DNA of 64,000 nucleotides from Caryophanales bacterium UBA784 (lineage in GTDB: Bacteria > Bacillota_I > Bacilli_A > RFN20 > CAG-288), in the NCBI GenBank assembly GCA_002297045.1, contig DBJE01000004.1, positions 1 to 64,000 on the forward strand, given 5' to 3'. Made by a program: the position numbers and the translations under genes. How positions within the stretch are numbered: position 1 is the stretch's first letter; each line of letters starts with the position of its first letter. The notes under the pieces are model-generated. The model saw nothing but the letters and a program-made list of their open reading frames with translations. It had not been told where the DNA came from and made no database searches. Below are positions 34,014-44,100 of the stretch, in pieces.

Positions 34014-34820
34014 TCAGAGAATTTCCGAAAAACCGGCTAACACAGTCCAGACCCAAAGAAAATCATTACGGAAGGACGGATTCTTGATTTCCTTAGAAGC
34101 AGACAAGGCATAGGATGAGGCCTCTTTCCTTTCTTCCCGACTCCTTGTTTCTTTTTGGATATAGGAATCCAGGTTTTGAACAATATCTTCCACATGCAAA
34201 GAAGGAGAAAAGGGATTCTTTCCTAGGTTCTTCCGGAGAATCAGTTTCTTCAATAAGGCTATAGGAACAAGGGAGCAAAGGGCCATCGTCTTTTTTTCCT
34301 CCGGAGAAAGAAGGGGATTTTGGATGGCGGGAAGAGGAACTAATTTTCCTTCGCACTCGCGAAGCAGAGACACGCCTGCCGCTTTAAATAGGCTCTCCGC
34401 CTCGTCAAAGTCAAAGAATACGGAAAGGCTTTCCTTAGCCTGGCCTGCCAATGTATCAAAGCAAGAGACAAGGATCTGATTCCTTGCTTCGCTCCGGAAA
34501 GAAAAAGGAAGAACCTCAATCCTATTCCGCAGGCGGGAGAGAAAATCCGCTTCGTCCCTATAATAAAGACCAAGAGAATTCCAATGGATTTTCTTTCCGT
34601 CTTTTTCCTTGGTCCTAGCAAAGACGGAAGAATCCTGGCGATAAAGGGAAAGAAGGGTCTTTTGTCCCTGAGGATAGAATTCCTCTCCTCTTGGCCTTTC
34701 TCTTTCCATCATCTGAATAAGCGGAATCATCCTAAGATAGATGGCAGATCCACAGTAAAAAGGAGACTTGTAGTCTGCAATCTCTGGCAGATTAATAAGA
34801 ATGTCTTTTTCTTTCTTCAT
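34014..34820 (-). CDS. unknown protein coupled to sirtuin
   Basis: 268 residues, soluble and charged, no signal peptide. It has no motif I recognise. Features seen are a Phe/Arg-rich middle (YYRDEADFLSRLRNRIEVL), a Leu-rich helix around 190-205 and a hydrophobic C-terminal end (FLWVWTVLAGFSEIL). It overlaps the sirtuin gene by 4 bases and is read after it, so the two are probably co-translated. It might be a substrate or partner of the deacetylase; this is position-based only. Confidence 0.65.
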   Translation of the reverse strand: MKKEKDILINLPEIADYKSPFYCGSAIYLRMIPLIQMMERERPRGEEFYPQGQKTLLSLYRQDSSVFARTKEKDGKKIHWNSLGLYYRDEADFLSRLRNRIEVLPFSFRSEARNQILVSCFDTLAGQAKESLSVFFDFDEAESLFKAAGVSLLRECEGKLVPLPAIQNPLLSPEEKKTMALCSLVPIALLKKLILRKNLGKNPFSPSLHVEDIVQNLDSYIQKETRSREERKEASSYALSASKEIKNPSFRNDFLWVWTVLAGFSEIL

Positions 34821-35554
34821 ATATGTAATAAGGAGAATAGTTCTCCGACCTTTTGATGAATGACCACATCGGCACCGGCTGATTCGGCTTTTGGATCCTT
34901 ATTGATTAGAACCCTATGCTTACCTTGGAAATACGAAATCAATCCGGCAGCAGGATAAACCACAAGAGAAGTACCCGCGACAAGGAGAAGATCAGCCTCG
35001 GAAATTTCAACCCTTGCCTTTGTCCTCACCCTCTCGTCAAGACACTCGCCATAGAGAACGACATCGGGTTTGATGATTCCTCCGCATTTTTCGCAATGGG
35101 GAACGAGCGTCTTGGAATTCGCCACGTATTCCCCGGAATAAAAGGCGCCGCAGTCAAGGCAGTAATTCCGATGGACGGACCCATGCAGTTCAAGGACTCT
35201 CTTGCTCCCTGCCCTTTGGTGAAGGCCGTCGATGTTCTGCGTGACAATATAGCTAAGCTTTCCTGCCCGCTCAAGTTTGGCAAGATAATAATGACAGGCA
35301 TTCGGCTTCTTATCTAGCAGGAGCCTCTTTTCCCGGTAGAAGCGATAAAACTCTTCCGGATTGTTCTCGAAAAACGGAGCGGAGATAATCGTCTCCGGAG
35401 GATACTTGTATTTCTGGTTGTAGAGACCATCCTGAGAACGGAAGTCCGGAATACCGGATTCCGTTGCGACTCCCGCCCCACCGAAAAAGACAATCTTTTT
35501 CGATTCGTCAATTAAAGACTGAAGTCTCTCGGCATCTTGTTCAAGCTGAGTCAT
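34817..35554 (-). CDS. cobB: NAD-dependent protein deacylase, sirtuin
   Basis: 245 residues, full length for class U/III bacterial sirtuins. It shows the NAD-binding FFGGAGVATESGIPDFRS near 23, the catalytic His motif VTQNIDGLHQRAGS near 107, and a complete zinc ribbon with two Cys pairs (CLDC near 131, CEKC near 154). GTSLVVYPAAG lies near 195. It removes acyl groups from lysines using NAD. It follows the broken TM2 gene and precedes the 268-residue gene in a short minus-strand group. Confidence 0.93.
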   Translation of the reverse strand: MTQLEQDAERLQSLIDESKKIVFFGGAGVATESGIPDFRSQDGLYNQKYKYPPETIISAPFFENNPEEFYRFYREKRLLLDKKPNACHYYLAKLERAGKLSYIVTQNIDGLHQRAGSKRVLELHGSVHRNYCLDCGAFYSGEYVANSKTLVPHCEKCGGIIKPDVVLYGECLDERVRTKARVEISEADLLLVAGTSLVVYPAAGLISYFQGKHRVLINKDPKAESAGADVVIHQKVGELFSLLHI

Positions 35555-35560
35555 AAGAGG

Positions 35561-35907
35561 CTAATTCCTATCCCAGTTAGTCCGCGGCCTTCCCTCATTA
35601 TCGGTGAAATTCCCGCAGACAAGATGAATGACATCGGCAATCGTTTCGAAGCCAAAGAGCCCGACAGTAAGAAGATAAAGGGATTCCTCTGTTCCGATTT
35701 TTCCGACATAAAAGCGATGAAGCCCTTCAACGCAGGCAAAACCGATGCAGCAGAGTATCCTTGAGAGTCCTTTCGAGTACTTTTACGCAGAGGAATCATA
35801 GCCTGCCGTTTCCTTTCGCATGTTACCTGATAGGTCTGATCTGTCCCACAGTAAGAGCAGTTCTTCGCCCCATCCGGTATCTGCTTTCCGTAATTCTTGC
35901 AGTACAT
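35561..35907 (-). pseudogene. frameshifted zinc-ribbon/TM2-domain protein gene
   Basis: From ATG 35907 (excellent AGGAGG site) the first frame reads MYCKNYGKQIPDGAKNCSYCG, a zinc ribbon whose second Cys is replaced by Tyr. After about KDSQG the sensible reading moves to another frame: CCIGFACVEGLHRFYVGK, then FGFETIADVIHLVCGN, ending at TAG 35561. GLHRFYVGK is the hallmark of the TM2 domain. The two halves together make a normal zinc-ribbon-TM2 membrane protein of about 115 residues, so a one-base indel near 35760 has broken it (or there is a sequencing error). The lost Cys supports real decay. Confidence 0.75.
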
Positions 35908-36084
35908 ATTCAAGCCTCCTTTTTTATTGCTAATAAAAGAAGATCGTTGGCAGGGATATTTTACCACCTCATGCTGATTTGCTCTCTGCCTTGGCCTTAA
36001 TTTTTCTCTGGCAAAATCAAGGAAGCCTTCTGATAAACCGTTTTCGATCCTTCCTTACAGCACGGATAATCCGAAAATCAAGAT

Positions 36085-38106
36085 TTAGTCCTTGTTCTTT
36101 CTGTTCCCTTCTCCCTTACCCGCAGAAAGAATAATCCATTGGATCAGAACAAAGAGAGTAAACAAAACAAGAAGCAGAAAAATATAAGGCTGATACGTTT
36201 CAAAGGGAACAGGATGATGAATGGAGTCATAGTAACCGTTCTGAGGTTGCTGGGAATAATAATAGAATCCATCCCTTCTCTTATCATATATCCTTGTCCT
36301 TTCTTTGTAATTTGCAAAAGGAAGAGCAAGAAGGAAATAAAGCAGAAAAGAAAGAATAAGGCTGGGAAGAAAAACAGCGGCTTTGCTCAGTAGTAAGCCA
36401 ATGCGGAACGAGGAAGCAGAGAAACCATTATTCTGGTAAAGATGATAAAGCGAATTCCGCCATCTCTTGATTCCCGAATAAGAAACCAGACAGTAGAGTA
36501 ACTCCCCAAACAGTAGTGCAGAGGAAACAACATAGCAGATGATTGGATAAAGTCCAAAATCTGCACTGTAAATCAAATCCTTTCCCCGAAGCTGTGAATT
36601 AAACCGGGCAAGGGAAGAAAAGTCTTTGTCCTCGATTAAGAGAGAAACCGTTTCCTCACTGAAGTCATTGGCAAGATAGATAAGCTTATACCTAATGGGA
36701 GAGAGATGAACGAAATTGTCATCGTATTCATTAGTGACTTTACATTCTGCACTCTGTGAGAGAAAGACGCTTTCGCCTTTCTTCTTTCCAGGCACAGCAA
36801 GAAGGAAATCTCCATCTTCAATCATACATTTATCTTTGCCTGAGGTTCCGAGTGCTAAAACATCCCGGTAAGAGTCATAAACGATGGGATTCAAAGGGAA
36901 AAAGGAATCAGAGGAAAACTGAAATCCTTCTGCCAAACTAGAAATTACCTGATCAACGAAGGTGTTACTGCAAAAAAGATACTCGCCGTCTTGCTTATCA
37001 TCCAATAATTCCTTCCTCTCCTTGCAGTCTGGAAGATTAAGCGAAGAAAGCCTATCCTTTTCAATAATCTCAACCGGATGTCTTATGCCGTTTAGGACGG
37101 CATCCTGATTTTCTTTTATCCTCGGATTTGCTTTCTTCTGGCTATAAAAGAAGAAAGGAGAGGTTGAATCTTTTATACAGCCAAATAAAGAGAGAGAACC
37201 GTTTTGATTTTTCTGATGCAAGGTCAGTTTTGTCCTTCCTTTGTCATTTAGAATTCCGTAGAATTCTCTCTCCCTAGGAAAATCGGTTACGCTAACCGGA
37301 TTTAAATAATGAACGGAAAAAGGGTCTTCTTTCCTCGCCGTCCTTGTCCTCTTTGTTATGGTACGCGACTGAGTAAAAGCGACGCCAAAAGAAAAAGCAA
37401 TCAAGCTCAGAATTCCAAGAAGACCACAGATAAAGTTTGACATCCGATTCCTTTTCCTGTCATCAAGAAATGCTGGAAGCCTACGGAAAGTCCCTTTCCG
37501 GTGGATCTTAATCTTTTCCCGTTTCTGTTTTATTCTTTCTACGTAATTTAAGTCCAGTCTTCCGGAAAGTGCAATGTCCTGATTGACTTCATGGCTGATT
37601 AAGATAACCGAATGGTCCTTCGAGAACTCATTGAGAAAGCTAGTTAGGAATTTCCTTGATTCTTTATCCAATGAAGCAAATGGCTCATCGAGGAAATAAT
37701 AATCGGCATCATAGGATAAACAAAGAAGCAGTTCTGCTTTTCGGCGTTCTCCGCCGGAAAGGTGGATAATCGGCTTCTCTAAATAAGGAAATCTTAGCCC
37801 TGCCATCAATTCAGCCAGTCTATCTTTGTTCAACGGCTTATTGAGTATGACAAGATTTTTCTGTAAGGAATACTCAGATAAAAGAGTGGCCTTCGGCCCA
37901 CAATAAGAAAATGAAGGGCTCTCTTCCGAATAGAAGACTTTTCCATAGTCCTGAGTCTGCTGCTTCCTTAGAATGTTCCTTAGAGTCGTTTTTCCTTTTC
38001 CGCTGTCTCCCTTAAGTTGAAAGATGCCCTTTCCTATAGCAAAGGAAACAGACGAGAATAAAACGCGATTGCCAAAGGAAACGCTCAGATCTTCTGCCTT
38101 TATCAT
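36085..38106 (-). CDS. MacB-like ABC protein: ATPase fused to FtsX-type permease (second subunit)
   Basis: Starting at MIKAEDLSV (ATG 38106, overlapping the preceding stop by 4 bases) it has 673 residues. The N-terminal ATPase has Walker A GDSGKGKTT near 33, the canonical signature HLSGGERRKAE near 120, Walker B YYFLDEPFASLD and the H-loop LISHE. A first membrane helix near 225-250 is followed by a large external domain and C-terminal helices (about 495-520, 565-600, 635-660), the MacB topology. It probably pairs with the upstream 645-residue homologue as a heterodimer acting on an envelope substrate or peptide. Confidence 0.82.
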   Translation of the reverse strand: MIKAEDLSVSFGNRVLFSSVSFAIGKGIFQLKGDSGKGKTTLRNILRKQQTQDYGKVFYSEESPSFSYCGPKATLLSEYSLQKNLVILNKPLNKDRLAELMAGLRFPYLEKPIIHLSGGERRKAELLLCLSYDADYYFLDEPFASLDKESRKFLTSFLNEFSKDHSVILISHEVNQDIALSGRLDLNYVERIKQKREKIKIHRKGTFRRLPAFLDDRKRNRMSNFICGLLGILSLIAFSFGVAFTQSRTITKRTRTARKEDPFSVHYLNPVSVTDFPREREFYGILNDKGRTKLTLHQKNQNGSLSLFGCIKDSTSPFFFYSQKKANPRIKENQDAVLNGIRHPVEIIEKDRLSSLNLPDCKERKELLDDKQDGEYLFCSNTFVDQVISSLAEGFQFSSDSFFPLNPIVYDSYRDVLALGTSGKDKCMIEDGDFLLAVPGKKKGESVFLSQSAECKVTNEYDDNFVHLSPIRYKLIYLANDFSEETVSLLIEDKDFSSLARFNSQLRGKDLIYSADFGLYPIICYVVSSALLFGELLYCLVSYSGIKRWRNSLYHLYQNNGFSASSFRIGLLLSKAAVFLPSLILSFLLYFLLALPFANYKERTRIYDKRRDGFYYYSQQPQNGYYDSIHHPVPFETYQPYIFLLLVLFTLFVLIQWIILSAGKGEGNRKNKD

Positions 38107-40040
38107 GCTTTCTTTTTCACCTCGGCAATCAGACGGGACATGTCTTTCGGACAAAGAAGGTTCAGCACAGCAAAGAAGAGAATCCTAAATACAAGGTAGA
38201 TTCCAAGCAATAGGAGAATAGAATAGTTAAACGAAAAGAAAAGAATTAATGAATCAACACCAAGGGCTTTGCCGTAGACGCCATTCCTAATCAAAAGGGT
38301 AAGTTCACTAATTCCGATACCAGCGCTGATACCTAAGAAAGTAGAAAATCCAAATGTGAGAAGATCACTTTTTATCAATCGTTTGCGTGAAGTTCCCCTA
38401 TAACGAAGAAGTATATATTTCCGTTTGTTCTTTATGTCAAAAGAGAAAGCAAAAATGAAGAGAAAAATAAGCAATATCACAGCAGAAAGAATGCCAAAAA
38501 TAAGATTAAAAAGATAGCTTCGGAAGAAAGTGAGATTCTCCTTACCGTTCTTATCGACACAAACCGGCGCATACTGATACCTATAAACGCTTTCAATGGA
38601 AATGTCCGAATCCATAAGAGAATCATTCAAGAAGGTTTCTCTGTTCTGCTTAGTGGATTTTAAAGCATAAAAATCTGTGCCAGGATTGCCACCAATAGCA
38701 AAAACGCTTTCTGTCATAAACGAATAACAAATCCGTACGTTCTTGTTTAGACTGATTGCTTTGTCCTTCACAGGATATTCTGAGTATCTGTGTTCAAGAG
38801 AGGCGGGGTCTCTCGCCTTGTATATGCCGACAATCTTATATTCTGTCTTGCCAAAATTTATTTTCTGACCAATAGCAAATCCAGAAAGAGACGAAAAACA
38901 TACATCGGAAACAATGGCATCACCTAGACCTATAGGATAGGTTCCCTCAATCAAGGCCGGCTTATCAACATCGTTTGCATCAAATTCAAATACACCTGCG
39001 AACAGGGAACCCGCTTTACGATAGTCCTCATCTTTACGTATTGAATAGTAATTCAAGTCAAGAACAGAATAGAAATCATTGTTCTTTTTTCGGGAAATGA
39101 AAATAGGGGAGGTCTCAGCAAACACCTTCTTCGAGATTCGCTCAGAAGCATATATCGTTGTCACACTCCCATCCGCTCCGATTTGGACTGTATCTTTGAA
39201 CGAACCATAAAAAGACATAAGCAGAACGCAAAAGAAACTAAGTATGCAGCAAAGGCACTCGATAAACCAATGCGTTTCTTTATTTTTCTTCCTTGATAAA
39301 AGAAATTCCGAAAAGAATGATTCTTTTTTGTTTTCAATGCCGGAACTATCAGTATGCTCAGACTGTAGCATGCTGTTGCACGCTATAATCTTTCCTTCTT
39401 TCCTATGTAGAAAATTTGCTTTTTCAATGAACCATTCCGGTAAATTTTCATGAGTTGCAAAAATAACAAGATGATTTTGTGAAAGCGTCAAAACGTGCTT
39501 GAGAATCATTTCAGCACTTTGCGGATCAAGATTGGCAGTAATTTCATCAAGAAGGATAATTCTCTTTCCAGCATAGATTGCTTGGCCAAAGCAAAGGCGT
39601 TCTTTTTCCCCTTCACTAAGCTCAGAGCATTTCTCATCAAGAACAGCACCAAGTCCTAAATGAGAAAGAATTTCCTGTGCCTTTTTCCTATCTTTCTTCC
39701 CATAAGGAAGAAGGAAGTCATCAATGACACTCTCATCCTCGAAGACAAGAGAATCCTGTGCTACATAGGACACATACTCGTCAGTGAACAGTTCCCTGTT
39801 CTTTTTCAAAATCGGTTTACCACAAAACGAAAGATTGCCTTCCCACTGGCCATCTTTTCCGGAGAGGATGTTCAGAAGAGTTGACTTTCCCGATCCGTTT
39901 TCGCCAAAAAGTAAATAGAGTCCGTTGGAAGCAAAAGAGCAGGAAGCAGACGAAAAGATTTTCTTGTCCGCAAATGATTTCTTTAGTGAATCAACAGCAA
40001 AAAATTCATCTTTCATTTTATAGTCACAGGCCACAGACAT
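38103..40040 (-). CDS. MacB-like ABC protein: ATPase fused to FtsX-type permease (first subunit)
   Basis: 645 residues. The ATPase domain has Walker A FGENGSGKSTLLN near 50, a degenerate signature ELSEGEKERL near 140 (Glu for the second Gly), Walker B IILLDEITANLD and the H-loop FATHE. One helix near 250-275, a long external domain, and C-terminal helices with an FtsX-like pattern (about 505-535, 555-580, 600-630) follow. The start is uncertain: ATG 40040 overlaps the previous gene, while MKDEFF at 40016 follows its stop by 7 bases; neither has a good ribosome site. The degenerate signature against the intact one in its partner suggests an asymmetric heterodimer. Confidence 0.8.
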   Translation of the reverse strand: MSVACDYKMKDEFFAVDSLKKSFADKKIFSSASCSFASNGLYLLFGENGSGKSTLLNILSGKDGQWEGNLSFCGKPILKKNRELFTDEYVSYVAQDSLVFEDESVIDDFLLPYGKKDRKKAQEILSHLGLGAVLDEKCSELSEGEKERLCFGQAIYAGKRIILLDEITANLDPQSAEMILKHVLTLSQNHLVIFATHENLPEWFIEKANFLHRKEGKIIACNSMLQSEHTDSSGIENKKESFFSEFLLSRKKNKETHWFIECLCCILSFFCVLLMSFYGSFKDTVQIGADGSVTTIYASERISKKVFAETSPIFISRKKNNDFYSVLDLNYYSIRKDEDYRKAGSLFAGVFEFDANDVDKPALIEGTYPIGLGDAIVSDVCFSSLSGFAIGQKINFGKTEYKIVGIYKARDPASLEHRYSEYPVKDKAISLNKNVRICYSFMTESVFAIGGNPGTDFYALKSTKQNRETFLNDSLMDSDISIESVYRYQYAPVCVDKNGKENLTFFRSYLFNLIFGILSAVILLIFLFIFAFSFDIKNKRKYILLRYRGTSRKRLIKSDLLTFGFSTFLGISAGIGISELTLLIRNGVYGKALGVDSLILFFSFNYSILLLLGIYLVFRILFFAVLNLLCPKDMSRLIAEVKKKA

Positions 40041-40887
40041 AGGAAGAAGTGCTGACGGTTTCCTTGTGCTGTCGCCAAGGGAATGCCTCCCATGCTGTAT
40101 TTGTCATTTTTGTATCAATCTGATATCCAAAAGAATAGGACTGATAAGCAATTGAATCGTTCTTGACTTCCATAAGAAAACAGCAGCTCATTTCATAACT
40201 GCTCGTGAGGGGACTCTTAAACTGATAGTCCCATTGTGCCATATTACTATTGCTTGGAGACTCCTGGTGAGAAACACTTGGCTCCGGACCATAGATAGAA
40301 GTAGATGTTGAGAGCCCAATTGTTAATCCATTCCCTGTCTTTCGAGTAATACTAGCACCTTCTGGTAATTTAACTCCTGCCTCAATGTCAGAAGAAATAG
40401 AATAATTTGAACTAAAAGAAGACGTAACAGAGCAAGATAGTGAATCTGAATTAGAAAGAGGCCATGATTTTATGTAGCTGTACGACGAACTCTTTTTAAA
40501 ACTATTTTCTGTTCTCGAGAATGGCTGAACATGAATAAACCCACTCCAGAGATCATAATGATGATCAAATCCGGATTCCCCGTTCTTTGAGGCAACGCTT
40601 CCAGGTGTAAAGTTTACTCTTACACGAATTAAATACAAGCGTGAAACATCTGTAAATTGAGCATAGTAGTAATCAGTATCCAAGTAAAAATATCCGTAAG
40701 CAGATGCAACTTTTTGTTTTTCCTCACTTCCGTTGGCATAAGTAAAGCCCTGAATGTCTGGATGATCTTTTTTTGTCAAAAAGGGCCGCTTTTCAGGTTC
40801 ATCGAAAGTTGCCGAAAATTCATTGGAATTTGCCCCTATAGTAAGAAATAGCATAAGAGCAGAAAACATCTTGAAAGTTTTTCGCAC
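40024..40887 (-). CDS. exported protein of unknown function, partner of MacB-like ABC pair
   Basis: 287 residues when started at GTG 40887, which has a GGAGG site eight bases upstream; the longer frame to 40932 would run into the promoter. The signal peptide is MRKTFKMFSALMLFLTIGANS. The mature part is Ser/Tyr/Phe-rich with many short beta strands; two Cys lie in the middle (SLSCSVTSSF) and further ones near the C-terminus (MSCCFLMEV). It is followed directly by two ABC proteins. The arrangement recalls lactococcin-972-type loci (secreted protein plus ABC), but I see no matching motif. It could be substrate or accessory. Confidence 0.7.
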   Translation of the reverse strand: MRKTFKMFSALMLFLTIGANSNEFSATFDEPEKRPFLTKKDHPDIQGFTYANGSEEKQKVASAYGYFYLDTDYYYAQFTDVSRLYLIRVRVNFTPGSVASKNGESGFDHHYDLWSGFIHVQPFSRTENSFKKSSSYSYIKSWPLSNSDSLSCSVTSSFSSNYSISSDIEAGVKLPEGASITRKTGNGLTIGLSTSTSIYGPEPSVSHQESPSNSNMAQWDYQFKSPLTSSYEMSCCFLMEVKNDSIAYQSYSFGYQIDTKMTNTAWEAFPWRQHKETVSTSSYVCGL

Positions 40888-40922
40888 AAAACAATCCTCC
40901 ACTTTTTTCAATCTATAAATCA

Positions 40923-40931
40923 ATTGTAGCA
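40923..40931 (-). promoter_or_regulatory. extended -10 promoter of exported-protein/ABC operon
   Basis: TGCTACAAT (TGn plus TACAAT) on the minus strand, 35 bases before the GTG start. An ATGACT box lies about 18 bases upstream. Confidence 0.5.
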
Positions 40932-41106
40932 CAAAGAAACATTAAAAGTCATTTTTCTATAAGCAAAAACTATGCCTCGTTTTGCCCATATTGTCTTTTG
41001 CTAATATTATATATTCAAAGAAAAGACCTGACTTGCACATGGTGGATTCAGCAATCCTTCCCGTCTGTTTGTACAAAGACAAAGCCGTTGCAGATTAAAA
41101 TTAAGA

Positions 41107-41134
41107 AAAGCAGGCCTCTTTCGAAGCCTGCTTT
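41107..41134 (-). terminator. intrinsic terminator of nifJ
   Basis: AAAGCAGGC and GCCTGCTTT form a 9-bp stem; on the minus strand it is followed by TTTTCTTAATTTT, about 20 bases after the nifJ stop. Confidence 0.85.
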
Positions 41135-41155
41135 CGATTCCCGATTAGAAAGAAA

Positions 41156-44100
41156 CTACTTCTCTAATCCGCCATAGCGGAGGATGTCGTGATAACGTTG
41201 TTCAGCGGCACGACGGTTCTTATCGAAGAGTTCCTGAGCATGTTCAGGATTGACACGCGGAAGCTGAGAATAACGGGTAGAAGTAAGGAGGAAGTCCTGA
41301 AGCTTGGTGAAGTCCGGAGCCTTTCCGGCCATGACAAGCGGATTCTTTCCTTCTTCACGGAGACGCGGATCATAAGTGTAGGTTAAGAAGTAACCGCACT
41401 CAACAGCCCTCTTCTCCTGCTTAATGGCATTGCCAAGACCGCCACGGATACCCTGTTCGATACAAGGGCAGTAGCACCTGACTAAGGAAGGTCCATTGTA
41501 GGATTCAGCATCCTTAAGGGCCTTGATGGCATGGGTCGGATTGGCACCTAAGGCAATAGAGGCGACAAAGACGTGATCATAGGCCATGGCAATAAGACCC
41601 ATATTCTTCTTGCAGGTCTTCTTGCCGGAAGCGGCAAACTTAGCAATCTGACCGGTCTGAGAAGACTTAGAAGCCTGTCCGCCGGTATTGGAATAGACCT
41701 CAGTATCAAGAATCATGATATTGACATCGTCTTCGGATGCAATGACATGATCGAGACCGCCAAAGCCGATATCATAGGACCAGCCATCGCCGCCGATGAT
41801 CCAGACAGACTTGTCGAGTAAGTCGTTCTTCCTCGGAAGCAGAGCTTTGATGCCTTCATTCTTGCTCTTCTCAATGAGAGAAAGCATACGAGGCAGGATG
41901 GAACGGACATGGGCCTTATTCTTGATGTTGGCGACATATTCGTCAAGGACATCCTTAAGTTCAGGCTCGACATCCTTTTCGTTGTCTAAGATAATCTGGC
42001 AGATAGTGGAAAGCTTAAAGTCAGTTGCCAAACGCCTTCCATAGCCATATTCGGCATTATCCTCGAATAAGGAGTTAGCCCAGGCAACACCCTCGTGGTT
42101 CTTGTTGGTGACAAACGGAGACATCGGAGTAGAACCGCAGTAGATGGAAGAGCAGCCGGTTGCATTGGCAACAAGCCTGTCCTTGCCAAAGAGCTGGGAA
42201 ACAAGACGATAATACGGAGCTTCACCGCATCCTGCGCAGGATCCGGAAACTTCGAAGTACGGCTTAGAGAAGGCAACTTCCTTCACGGTTCCAGCCGGAT
42301 AGTACCCGGTCTTCGGTTCCCTCTTATAAAGGATCTGAGCGGCATCCTCATGTTCGAACTGAGACTTGGCATCGACCATCTCAAGGGCCTTATGGGCTTC
42401 CCTGACTGGCTTGCCGTTCGCATCTTTGACGATGTTGCCGTTTTCATCCTTCTTCGGAGTCCTCTTTCCAGGGCACTGGTTGACGCAGAGCGAGCAGCCG
42501 ACGCAGTTCCTCGGAGAAACCTGAATACGGAACTTCAGTCCCTTGACATTCGGGCCACCGACTGCCGGTAAGACATCCTCACGTTCATTCTCGGGGAGGG
42601 CAGCGATGTCCTGATCATCGAGAAGGAAAGCACGGATAGTGGCATGCGGGCAGACAAAGGCGCACTGGTTGCACTGGATACAGTTTTCCTTGTGCCAGAC
42701 AGGGACACGGTCAGCAATAGCACGTTTTTCACGGAGAGTGACGTTCTCTTCCCTAGTGCCATCCTCAAGTTCCCACTTACGGAAAGTGGAAACAGGGAGG
42801 TTATAGCCATCAAGGTCTCCGATATAGGCGACATATTCATCCCAATAGTCGTCACCGGTCTTAACCTTCTCCCTCTTGGAAGGAAGATTGGCCCAGGCAG
42901 GATCAACTTTGACTTCGCGTAAGCCTTCGGTTCCGGAATCGATTGCCTTGTAGTTCAGTTCGACAATGTCCTGACCCTTCTTTGCATAGGTCTTGGCAGC
43001 GAACTTCTTCCTCCATTCATTTGCCTCGGCATAAGGCCTAATCTGCTGGTTAAGGTAGAAGAAGGCAGACTGGAGAATGGTGTTGGTATGACGGCCCATG
43101 CCGATGGCAAGGGCAATCTTATTCGCATCGATGACATAAAACTTAGCATGCTTGGAGGCTAAGAAATACTTCCTGCGGTTCGGCCTTGCCTTGGCTAACT
43201 CTTCATCGCTCCTATTGGTATTGAGTAAGAAAGTTCCGCCATCCTTTAAGTTGGCTAACCTATCATACTTGAAGATATAGGAATCAAGAGAGCAGGAAAT
43301 AAAGTCGGCATTCTCGACATAATAGGTAGAATGAATCGGAGAATGTCCGAAACGTAAGTGGGAACGGGTGACACCGCCGGACTTACGGGAATCATAGGCG
43401 AAATAAGCCTGGGCATACTGATGGGTTTCATCGCCGATAATCTTGATGGAAGACTTATTGGCGCCGACAGTGCCATCGGATCCAAGACCCCAGAAGAGGC
43501 AGGAGGTATAGTCATGCGGAATGACATAGGAATCATCGACCGGGATAGAAAGATGAGTGACATCATCTTCGATTCCGACCGTGAATCCGGTCCAGGTCTT
43601 CTCGGCATCAAGGAAGTCATAGACAGCCTTGACATGCTTAGGAGCAGTATCCTTGGAAGAGACACCATAACGTCCGCCAATAACGAAGATATCGTTACGT
43701 CCACCCTGTTTAAGGGCAGCGACAACATCAAGGTAAAGCGGCTCGCCAGCAGCGCCAGGTTCCTTCGTACGATCAAGGACAGCGATCTTCTTAACGGACT
43801 TCGGTAAGGAAGCAAGAAGATGCTTAACGGAGAACGGACGATATAAGTAGACCTTGAGTAAGCCGACTTTCTCGCCTTTCTTCCTTAAATCATCGACAAC
43901 CTCAGTGGCCGTCTCGGTGACAGAGCCCATGGCGATGATGACCCGTTCTGCTTCGGGATCCCCGTAGTAGACAAACGGAGCATAGTTACGGCCGGTAGCG
44001 GCAGAAACCTTTTCGAAGTATTCGCAGGCAACATCGACAATCTGCTCTTCGTGAAGGTTCTGGGCTTCACGTCCCTGGAAGGTGATGTCATCGTTCTCGG

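Noticed and set aside
33824..34113. Two plus-strand frames opposite the end of the 268-residue gene
   Set aside because: They are antisense shadows without ribosome sites.
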